This document shows positions 34,443-44,055 of a DNA stretch of 64,000 nucleotides, in pieces. The translations under genes and the position numbers were made by a program. The DNA comes from Posidonia oceanica. Its lineage: Eukaryota > Streptophyta > Magnoliopsida > Alismatales > Posidoniaceae. Location of the stretch: assembly GCA_037176725.1 (NCBI GenBank), contig JAZBRS010000023.1, forward strand, positions 24,175,001 through 24,239,000, written 5' to 3'. The stretch's first letter is position 1, and each line of letters begins with the position of its first letter. The notes under the pieces were generated by a model. That model saw only the letters and a list, made by a program, of their open reading frames with translations, ran no database searches and was not told where the DNA came from.

Positions 34443-36791
34443 GCGTTGGACGCTGGCAACTGCGGCATCCAACGTTGGACGCTGCCATTGCTGGCGTCCA
34501 ACACCTACTGGAGGCAGACAGCATGCAACTTTTGAAGAAAGAATGCATTCTAGCTATATGGATGCAATGCAGATGCACAAATGCAGCTAAATGGGTGCAT
34601 GACATGCAGGGCTAGCAGGGCAGAAGAACAGAAGCAGATTCAGAGCAGAGGGGCAAGCTAAGATCAAGAATCAAAGCAAGCAGGGTGTTGGACGCCCGTG
34701 GGCATGGCGTCTAACGTTAGATGCCAGAGAGACAGGTGTCCAACACAGGCCAGAGGAAAACAGGACAAATAAGCATACAGATGATAACTAAAAATTAGGA
34801 ACATGCATTTGGGCTACTGGGGATAAGCACAGACTAAGCATGCAAGCATGGATCACACAGAAAATCGGAAAAAAACTCACCATCTGCAACATGTGCCAGG
34901 CATAAAGCTCAACCAGAGCATTGGACGTGAACTGAAGCAGCGTCCAATGTTGGACGCCTGGAACAGCAGCATACAACACCCTGGGAGGCACAAATACACA
35001 AGAACTTGCATAAAAAAAAGCATATGATCTAAGAAAGCTATGGAACAACTGCAATGGAAGCTAAACATGCATGCAAACACAGGAATCATGTAAACAAAAT
35101 AGATCAGAGCATCATGCAAGCTAAAAAACAAGATAGAGGAGCAGGGCCATTGGACGCTGGAGACAGCAGCATCCAACGTTAGACGCTGAAGCCCCCGGCG
35201 TCCAACACCTGCAGCATGCAAACTCACCTGCACTGAGGGGGAGCTCAGCTCTAAACCCCACTAACATGCATGCAAACTACTAAAGACATGCCAGAGCAAA
35301 AAGAAACATTCATAGCAAGCATATAGTCCATGAGAAGTAAGAAAGGAAGAACATGCATGGAAATAAAGGATAAAAATCCAAGGAAAAAGCATGCAACTTA
35401 AGAGGATATTTGCAAACCTAAGCATGATTGCCATAGGGGCCAGGCATCTCTAAGCATACACAGATCATGCATAGATATCAAAAAGAGGCAAGGTGCAAGC
35501 ATGGCAGCAAGATAGGACCAACAGACATGTTGGACGCTGGATGAACCAGCGTCCAACGTTGGACGTGGCTCACCCAGGCGTCCAACGCAGGCAAATAGCA
35601 AACAGACCTAAAACATGCAAAAACAATCTAAACTAGGATCAAAACAAAGAAACAGGCATGGCATAGCATCTGAAAACGTATAAAGGAGGCATGCAACATA
35701 GACTCACAGAAATAAGCCACAGAAGAGCATGGAAAACTTCAAAACAAAGGCAAAGGAAAACAGGGTGTTGGACGCAGGCCACTGCCGCGTCCAACGTTGG
35801 ACGCACCAGCTTGGGCGTCCAACACACTGAAGATCGTTCCAGCCAAGCGAGGCTACCAAAACGATCCAAAACTCTAAGAAAGCTTGCTAATAAGCAAGAG
35901 TGGTTGACAACAAGCATGATGGTATGCTTGGTGCCAAGAATAGGCGAGTGGATTGCTCCACCCACCTCCTCCTCCTCATCGCCGGAAAACCAAGCAATGG
36001 AGGGGTGTGTGCAGTGCAAAAGTGCATGGAAAGCATGGGGAAACACTCACACTAACATGCACGAGCCTAAGGGATGGGTGGCTAACCTTTTTGTGGCCTG
36101 GAACGGCAGGTCGACCTTCTTCACCGGTGCTGCGAAAGTAGCAGCAGAGCTCACTCCGGCGAGGTCGCACGGCCAGCTGGAGGCACTGGAGAGGTCGGCG
36201 AAAGGTCGAGGACGGAGATGGATCTTTGCTCTATGCTCTTGAGTGGTTGAATTCTCTCTCTCATAAACGTGGTAACTGCTGGAATGAGGAGAAGGAGGCT
36301 GTTTTGTTGTAATGGTGCATGGGTTCAAGTGCATTGGCAGTGGGTTGCAGGCGAAATTGCGGGCTTTGTAGGCAATGGCAGAGGCTGTGGGTGAGAGGGA
36401 GGCACAAGGGATGTCAGGTGAGTGGTAGGGGCGTGTCAGACAGCCGATGAAGTCACAGCAGTGGCTGACAGGAGTGGCGGTTGGCAGTGAGGGCAGAGAG
36501 AGCGGAAATGGGGCTGAGGAAGAAAAGATGGGTAGTAAGTGCAGTAACTCGGCCTTGGAAGGTAGTGGATGGCCTGGAGTGCAAGAGGGGACGAGTAGTA
36601 AGTGCGAGGAGGCGGTGGAGTGGACAGGAGGTGAGCCGAAGGGGGCGGAGCAGCCGCTGCTACAACCGAGTCATTGGACGCTGGAGCAGAAGGCGTCTAA
36701 CGTTGGACGCTAGCACAGGGTGCGTCCAATGTTGGACGCTAGCACAGGACGCGTCCAACGTTGGACGCTGCCTATTCCAGCGTACAACATA
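34443..36791. repeat. Seven TTGGACGC double-hairpin modules
   Basis: Modules of about 62-68 bp occur at 34443-34505, 34682-34748, 34918-34984, 35147-35213, 35527-35591 and 35763-35828, with a longer one at 36671-36791. Each reads TTGGACGC, a spacer, then GCGTCCAACGTTGGACGC (an 18-bp perfect palindrome in the best copies), a spacer, then GCGTCCAAC. Each can therefore fold as two adjacent hairpins. The sequence between modules is unrelated and of variable length. Confidence 0.9.
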
Positions 36792-37009
36792 CTCAGTTGG
36801 TAAAAGCTGTAATGGGCTTGGGCTTGGGCTTTAAGAGGGTTTAAAAAAATGCAAAAAGGCTTGGGTTAAGGCTTTTAGGGTTTAGGTAAGGTTTTAGGCT
36901 TGGTTTTGGGGTAGAAATGGGTTAGAAAAAAGAAGTGCCATCCCAGAGTCCACACGAGCCTACGGGAGAAAACCACCAACCTCCAGGCTGTCAGAATGGG
37001 ATGTCTACA

Positions 37010-37397
37010 CCTTCTATTTTCATTCTTTTCTTTTATGCCCATGCTTAGATGTGTATACTTTTTTTTTGCTCACATTCTTGCTCACACCCGAGCATTTTAT
37101 CTCCATCTAGAGGTGTAAGTCCTAGGGAGTTTGGGTGTTTCGCCTGTTCTCACTGAGTGGTGGCTCCCTCACTGGTTTGGACATCTAGGTAGTGTCAAGT
37201 AAGGTAGAGTAGACTCTTTCCAGAGCAGGCAAGCACTTTCGATTTCATCATCGGACTAGGATTGCAATGCATGATTTTTTTTTGATTTTTTGAATGAGAT
37301 ATGCTTAAAAGGGGAGAAATGCATGGAGATGTACAAAGGTGAAAATGTATGGGACAGGACAGGAAGATATGATCTGCAAAGCAAGGGTCGGCCCGAG
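37010..37397 (-). other. Post-pol spacer and purine tract
   Basis: It lies between the end of the integrase remnant and the LTR. On the minus strand the last 25 bases before the LTR are A/G-rich (AAAAGAAAAGAATGAAAATA is part of it), which fits a polypurine tract. No ORF is supported. Confidence 0.6.
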
Positions 37398-38690
37398 CTA
37401 CTGATAGTACTTCTTGAGGTAGCACGAATTGATCGGCTCTGACTGCCCGACCTGGTCCATGTCCTCAAGAACTGCTGCACTGCTAGATAATGTCTGCTTG
37501 ACCACAAAGGGACTGCGCTAGTTGGGCCGGAATTTGCCTCGGCCGTTAGGTACATGAATGGCTTGCAGGACGAGATCCCTTGACCGGAAGCTTCTGAGCT
37601 GAACTTTCTTCAGATATGCTCTGGCCATCCGCTTCTGGTAACAACGAGCATTGTGCATAGCTTGCAGTCTGCGCTCGTCAATCAGGTTTAACTGAACGCA
37701 GCGGTCTTCGACCCATTCTGTCTCCTCCAGCTCAACTTCTCGTAGGATCCGTAGTGAGGGGATCTCTACTTCAACGGGCAGCACCGCCTCCATGCCGTAT
37801 GCCAGTGAGTACGGGGTGGCTTCTGTAGAGGTCCGGACTGATGTCATGTACGCCCAGAGTGCGTACGGAAGCTTGTCATGCCAATCCTTGTGGGTTTCTG
37901 CCATCTTCATCATGATCTTCACAATGTTCTTGTTGGAAGACTCCATTGCTCCGTTCATCTACGGCCGATAGGGTGAGGACCTGTGATGCTTGATCTTGAG
38001 GTTCTATAGGTACTCCTCGATCCTCTTGGCGATGAAGTTCGTGCCATTATCGAAGATTATGGCATGCGGGACCCCATACCAGGCGTCGATGTTGTTTCTG
38101 ATAAATTTCTCTGTTGCCGCGGCTGTGACAGCCTTGTAGGAGGTAGCTTCCACCCACTTGGTAAAGTAGTCGATCGCCACCAGGATGAAGCGATGACCAT
38201 TCGAAGCAATAGGATGTATAGCGCTGATGACATCAATCCCCCAGGTGGAGAAAGGCCATGGCGACGACATGTTGTGTAGCTGCTGTGGGAGAGTACGAAT
38301 AAAGTTACCATGGATCTGGCAGTTATGGCATCTACGCACAAACTGGCAGCAGTCTGTCTCAATGGTTGACCAGAAGTAGCCTTGGAGCATAATCTTCTTG
38401 GCCAGGAGGACGTCGTTCATGTGAGGGCCGCAGGTTCGTGCATGTACTTGATGCATCAGCGTGTCAGCCTCTGTCTTGCCCAGACAGCGTAGGAGCATCT
38501 GGTTGTAGGATCTTCTGTATAACTACCCTGCTCCTAACACATACTTTGACACCAGATGCACCAAAGTCCTTCAATCGGCTGCTAAGGTGCCAGGGGGAGG
38601 CTGCCAGATTCCAAGAAGGCCTTAATGTCATGGTACCATGGCTTTTCTTCTACTGGATTTGCCTCTTCCATGCTCATGCAATGCGCAGGC
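37398..38690 (-). pseudogene. pol: Minus-strand integrase remnant
   Basis: This is the 3' end of a Tat-type pol. From about 38690 it reads the stretch before the integrase zinc finger (KPWYHDIKAFLES), in broken frame. Then come VHARTCGPH and CHNCQIH (zinc-binding H and C residues), the catalytic core with WGIDVI and FDNGTNF, and after two stops (about 37999 and 37961) the third acidic residue in MNGAMESSNKNI. The C-terminal domain runs to CYLKKYYQ and a stop at 37398-37400. Upstream pol (RT, protease) is missing, and LTR fragment E4 abuts instead. It is distinct from the E2 integrase, with different linker residues. Confidence 0.85.
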
Positions 38691-38699
38691 TGCTCATGC

Positions 38700-41600
38700 C
38701 TCTTCTATCACTCACCCCTTTTTCTCCTTTGCCTTTGTCATCCTGCCCGCTTGTTTCCTCGGTCAAGGACAAGCCTTTCTCCTTGCGTGACTTGCTGTGG
38801 TCCCGCGTGCTTGTTTCCTCGGTCGAGGACAAACCTCCTGCTTCGCGTGACCTACTGGGGTCCCGCGTGCTTGGTTCCTCGGTCGAGGACAAGCCTTTGC
38901 TTGGCTCCGTGCGGACGGAGCCCCTTGCCTATTCCCTTGTGCGAGGTCAGGCCCGCTTCCTTCCTCGTGCGAGGACAAGCCTTTGCTCGGCTCTGTGCGG
39001 ACGGAGCCCCCTGCCTGTTCTCTCGTGTGAGGTCAGGCTCGCTTGCTTTATCGTGCAAGGACAAGCCTTTGCTCGGCTTCGTGCGGACAGAGCCCCTTGC
39101 CTGTTCCCTCGTGCGAGGTCAAGTTCTCTTACTTGCTCGTGCGAGGACAAGCCTTCGCTCAACTCCGTGTGGACGGAGTTCCCTGCCTATTTCCTCGTGT
39201 GAGGATCAGGTCCACTTGCTTCCACGGCTGAGGACAAGCCTTTGCGTGCCCCGGCTCTGTGCGAACGGAGTCCCATGCCTGTTTCCTCATGCGAGGTTAG
39301 GCCTGCCTGTTTCCTCGTGTGAGGTCAGGCCTGCTTGCTTCCTCGTGCGAAGACAAGCCTTTGCATGACTCCGCTCAGTGCGAACGGAGTCCCCTGCCTG
39401 TTTCCTCGTGCGAGGTCAGGCCCGCTTGCTTCCTCATGCGAGGATAAGCCTTTGCGCGACTTCGCTCAGTGCGAACGAAGTCCCCTACCTGTTTCCTTGT
39501 GCGAGGTCAGGCCCGCTTGCTTCCTCGTACGAGGACAAGCCTTTGCGCGACTCCACTCAGTGCGAACGGAGTCCGCCGCCTGTTTCATCGTACGAGGTCA
39601 GGCCTACTTGCTTCCTTGACCCGGGACAAGCCCTTTGGTGACTCCGCTCAGTGCGAACGGAGTCCCCTGCCTGTTTGCTCGTGCGTGGTCAAGCCCGCTT
39701 GTTTCCTCATGCGAGGACAAGCCTTTGCTCGGCTCCGTCCGCACGGAGTCCCCTACCTGTTTCCTCGTGCGAGGTCAGGCCCGCTTCCTTCCTCGTGCGA
39801 GGACAAGCCTTTGCTCGGCTCCGTCCGTACGGAGTCCCCTGCCTATTTCCTTGTGCGAGTTGAGGCCCACTTGCTTCCTCATGCGAGGACAAGCCTTTGC
39901 TCAGCTCCATCCACACGGAATCCCCTGCCTGTTTCCTCGTGCGAGGTCGGGCCCACTAGCTTCCTCGTGCGACGACAAGCCTTTGCTTGGCTCCGCCTGC
40001 ACAGAGTCCCCTGCCTGTTTCCTCGTGTGAGGTCAGGCTCACTTGCTTTCTCATTGCGAGGACAAGCATCTGCCCCCTGCGTGCTCGCTTCCTCGTTGTG
40101 AGGACGAGCCTTTGCCCTTCCGCGTGCTTGCTTCCTCAGTCGAGGGCGAGCCCCTATTCTTCTTGCGTGACTCTTGGGAGTCTCGCGTGCTTGCTTCCTC
40201 GTTGCGAGGACAAGCCTTTGCCCTTCCGCGTGCTTGCTTCTGTCATTTAATTGCAATTTTCAAACTATATTGCATTGCATTTTAGTTTAGGATTTTAGTT
40301 TAATTACATTTAAGTCCTGCATGCATCCAGAAGTCATTTAATTGCATTTTTCAACTATATTGCATTATCATTTAGTCCAGCACTTTAGTTTATTTGCATA
40401 TAAGTCCTACATGCAGCTAGAGTTCATTTAATTTCATCTTTCAAACCATATTGCTTTGCAATTTAGTCTCACAATTTATTTTAACTGCATGCTAATCCAA
40501 ATGTTAAACTGTTGCATGTTTCCTTGTGCATTTTGCTTAGCAATTTAACCCAACAGTTTATTTTAATTGCATGTTAGTCCTAATCCTAAACTGTTGCATG
40601 CTTGCATGTTTGTTTTGCATTGCATTTAAGTCTAACATGTTTTCTATATTACATGTAGGTCCAAATGTTGCATGTATTCATAATTGTTTTGTCTTTCACA
40701 TAAACCCTACAGTTTTCCTATATTGCATGTTAGTCCTTATCTTTTTCTGTTGCATGCATTCATTTAACTAATGTTGCATTTTGCCTTTGCTTGCTTGCCA
40801 TGTTGCATCATTAGTTTTCATTGCACTTTAACTATTGCATTGCATCTTTCTCATAGCATTGCACTTAGGTCCAGTAGTTTCTTTTTACTGCATTTAAGTC
40901 CAATACTTAAACTGTTGCATGCATTGCACTTGCATAGCATTGCATGCTATCCCTTGCACTTTTCCCAGCATCATTAGTTGCATTGCATGTAGACCCTGCT
41001 GCATTGCATGCATACATAGGCATATTGCATTTAGACCCTCCATTCAACCTCTTTTGCATCCTTGGGATTCAATTGGCCCTTGATTTATCTAGCTTGATCT
41101 CTGAATAGCTTTTGATCAGACCGTTGGATCTTTATGATCTAACTGTCTAGGTCTTCCTGGTTGAATGATCTTTCATTCCAACCTAAGTTTGTTCAGATTA
41201 GGCATCAAATCATCAAGTTAAGCCCATCTGAGTCACTACATATCATTCATTGCTTTATAACTTGCACTGCATGCATTGTTTTCATGAATTGTCTTCTCGA
41301 GCATGTAGGTTAGGCTTTATCGCCTCTGTTTTGTTTTCCTTTGCCTGTGGCACCCTTGCACTGCATGGTTTTCTCTTTCTGTTATGTTTCCCTTTGCATG
41401 TCGCTTTGCATTGCATGGTTTTCTTCAGAAGTTTTGATTTATCGCTTGCATTGCATTTAGGGCAGTGATGCTAACTGTTTGGAGTTCTTATGAACCAGGG
41501 CACGCCCGGTTCAAAACACTGGCAGCGTTGCTGAGCACATAGATTGCACGTTTAATTCCCTGTGCGTATCTTAGAGCCTTAGGCATACATTTAAGCATGT

Positions 41601-42032
41601 AATTAAGCATTCATGGCATTTAGGCATTTAAAGCATGCATCTTCCTGCATATGCGAGCGAGAAGCGTAGAAAGACCGATTCCGAATGTATCAGGGGTGCC
41701 TAACACCTTCCCCGTGCATAACAAGAGTCCTTACCCTTTCTCTTGGTACGCAATGACCAATATGCCCTCATCCTAGGCACGAGTCATATCTTTGCATTGT
41801 ATTGCACCCATTTGCATGTTTTCATGCATTTCCCTCGGTTGTCCTTGTCTCCCGATTTAATAGACTAGGTGGCGACTCCAAATTTGCTTTATCTTTGTTT
41901 TCCCTCATTTTTTCAGTATTTTCGAGTAGAGTTTCCTTCCTCAGATCCACCCGCTCATAGTGGCCTACTTTCGGTTGGTAGACGCGAGCTTTGGCATCAT
42001 GCATGGACGTGCTGATTTTCAAGGTTACTACA
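38700..42032 (+). repeat. E4: plus-strand LTR fragment of the E1/E3 family
   Basis: The right end is clear (GGTTACTACA, 42032). The terminal 570 bases (41460-42032) match the end block of E3. The middle (40250-41250) has the same repeated GCATTTTAGTCC-like words as E3 17100-18130. The left part is a tandem array (38741-40232). No TGTTGACATCC-type start is found, so the left end is truncated or unrecognised. The left boundary is approximate. Confidence 0.75.
38741..40232 (+). repeat. Tandem array of 60-bp and 86-92-bp units
   Basis: The word ACAAGCC recurs with spacing 60, 60, then 86, 86, 86, 87, 118, 92, 91, 91, 91, 86, 86, 86. Each unit contains CTCGTGCGAG (short stem) and a GGCTCCG/CGGAGCC stem. 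The last units (40050-40230) are degenerate. Long ORFs across it are a by-product of the repeat. Confidence 0.92.
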
Positions 42033-43017
42033 GATGCATGCTGGGGTAGGAAACTGCTGATGCATAGGGTAGGGATAGCTAGAATGCTGTGCAGTGGGTG
42101 GTGCAGAGTGCTGGAGCAACAGCTGCTGCGCAGGCCTGGTGCTGGGCAGCGGGCCTGTAGGGTACTGTGCTCCAACCAGCCCGAAGGACTGGCCATAGGT
42201 GGCGGAGTGATATGCTGTGCGGTGAGTGGTGTAAATGCAGGAGGCGGAAGCTGTGCCCCCATCGTCGGAGTAGTGAGTAGCTAGGGTGACGGTATAGGCA
42301 GGGGTGCTGTGGAGAAAGCCTGAAATGCAGGAGCAGGCAGCAGGGGAACCTCAGGAGCAGCGGGAATGAGAGAAGGGCGAATAGATAGAGCCATGCCCTG
42401 CAATCTCTGGGCAGTCTCCATCAGGTGCTGATACTGCACATCTGGGGACCCGTTAGTGGGAATGCTGAGGTGCAATGCCGGCGAGGGACCAGATCCAAAA
42501 GGTAAGGACACAAACTGTCCAGGACATAGGGATCCTACAGCAAAGGTCACCGTAGCGGAAGGGATGTCGAGAGCGACATAGCCTTGGGACAGAGGGGTCA
42601 GAGATGCCTCCGGAGTGCGAGTGGCGGTCATCAGGATGGGCTCGGTGACCGGATCTAGAGGGGTGTAGGTCTGCCCCCGCAGCATGCTGGGGTGCCCTAG
42701 GCACCAGAGGGTGAAACCCTGGTGTCACGAGGGGCATAGAGGGAGTCGAAGCGAGAGTCAGAGGGATTGAAGTGGAAATTCCCTCCAGGGCAATAGAAAC
42801 CAGGGGCTCACTGGCAAACTAGGCCATAGTTGACCAAGAGCGAGTGAGAACAGGACTGCAACGAAAAGTAAGGGGACGGATCCTAGGAGGAGCTATCGTT
42901 GCAAAAGTGGATAGCTCGGAAGAGGATGGTCAGGAACAGATGTTGCAACAGGGGTGTCAGTAAGAGAAAGAACTCAAGCTCCAACTAGGGAACTCACTCA
43001 CTGATCTATTCGATGAG
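42033..43017 (-). pseudogene. gag: E5 Gag N-terminal remnant
   Basis: A diverged homologue of the E1 Gag N-terminus. The open piece 42685-42281 has a block around MQ/VQYQHLMETAQRLQGMALS, matching E1 3478-3837, and further homologous sequence reaches 42033, where E4 begins. Capsid core, knuckle and the rest of the polyprotein are missing. Frames are broken. It is joined to a leader, PBS and LTR on its right, so it belongs to the E5 unit. Confidence 0.7.
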
Positions 43018-44036
43018 ACACAACGCAAACAAAACAGGCGTTAAAACCCGAAAGTAAAATGCAAATGCATGGTGGTATGAATGGCAGTCATGCAAATGTA
43101 TGCTCTCTAACATGCTCTCTCTCACCCATCTAGTGTGTCCTAGTAGGTTGTCCACTTCGGACACTCACAGGTGTGCGGGTCACCGACTCAGGCTAGAAAA
43201 AGTAGGTCCCCGTCTAAATCCTGGCCAAAGCTCAGGCTGTAACGGGGTGGTGCGTTAATGGCCTCGACCCTGCCAAAGCATGGATTGTACCCTCCACTAG
43301 CACCGACACGACCCCTAACAAGGGAGGACAGACCGACCGACTTGTGCCACGCCAAAGAAGTGGAACAAGAGGCCGGGACCATCCGTCTCAGACTGGTAGG
43401 TGGACTCAGAGAAGAGAAGATGCATGCCCTATATGCTCATTCATGCAAATGATTAAAGCTTTTATCTTGCGTGTTTTATTAACTCAAAGGGGGATGAAGG
43501 TGTGTTGATGTCTCTAGTTGCTCCTAGAATTTATTTTACTTGCGATTTTTAGTTAGCTATGGGGAAAGCAATCAATCTCTAATTGTCCTTAGGCTTAGTG
43601 CAAAAGGGAAAGAAAATCATCCAAATATGGCAAGCGAGCAACACACATCATTACAAAAGGAATGCTCATGGTATGTGTTAGTGTTGTGTCATATGATCAG
43701 GGAAAATAAAAGACAACCAACACATCAAAAGGCATAAGCAAGCATGGCGTGTGTATAAGTGAAGTGGCATGTCATACTAGTGTAAAATAAACCAAACATC
43801 AGGCAAAAGGCATGGATTAATGCAATAATCACACAAATATGGCAATTAAATGCTAGAATAAGGAAAGTGCATGAATTAAAGCGGTAATTAAGCAAACAAG
43901 GTAAATAAATGTTGAGGTAAGCAAAGAATAAAGTATAATGCAATAAGTAAACAAACAAGGTAACAAATGCTAAGCTAAGCAGAGAAACAAGCCACACAAA
44001 AAGCAGAAGAGTGGAAACGAAAGCCGGAGTCTAGTA
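43018..44036 (-). other. E5 untranslated leader
   Basis: It matches the E1 leader over long stretches (the 43120-43440 passage pairs with 32560-32880). It holds AT-rich, low-complexity sequence from 43700 to 44000. There is no supported ORF. Confidence 0.7.
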
Positions 44037-44054
44037 TCCTTAGTGGAGTCGCCA
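44037..44054 (-). other. E5 primer binding site, decayed
   Basis: On the minus strand it reads TGGCGACTCCACTAAGGA. Against the E1 PBS it has four changes, all transitions (three G to A, one T to C on this strand). It lies one base from the LTR end. Confidence 0.8.
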
Positions 44055-44055
44055 C

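Larger units (their letters stand above)
1..37009 (-). mobile_element. E1: Tat-type Ty3/gypsy element, minus strand, split by E2
   Basis: The parts seen, in element order, are the 5' LTR (33452-37009), PBS (33433-33450), leader (32457-33432), then after the E2 insertion gag (4118-1830) and protease (1290-184). RT, integrase and the 3' LTR would lie left of base 1. Removing E2 and one TGCGC copy joins the leader to gag. The right side of its LTR is also flanked by a purine tract and integrase (37398-38690), so this LTR may be shared with a second, older unit. Confidence 0.8.
33452..37009 (-). repeat. E1 5' LTR (3.56 kb)
   Basis: Read on the minus strand it starts TGTAGACATCCC (37009) and ends TTACTACA (33452). 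It contains ten 20-bp tandem units (34111-34310), seven palindromic double-hairpin modules (34443-36791) and the terminal block shared with E3, E4 and E5 (33452-34030). On its right is a purine-rich tract and integrase, and on its left a PBS. It is therefore bordered by internal sequence on both sides. Confidence 0.88.

Noticed and set aside
35691..36242. 183-codon plus-strand ORF in the E1 LTR
   Set aside because: It spans hairpin modules and shows no domain. It lies antisense within an LTR and its frame is not seen in related LTRs.
38438..40256. Long ORFs of 200-250 codons on both strands
   Set aside because: These lie in the 60/86-92-bp tandem array of an LTR fragment, and several frames are open at once.
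37010..42032. Reading E4 as the 3' LTR of the integrase remnant
   Set aside because: E4 is in the opposite orientation to the integrase, and the terminal block faces the gag of E5, so it is a separate insertion or rearranged piece.
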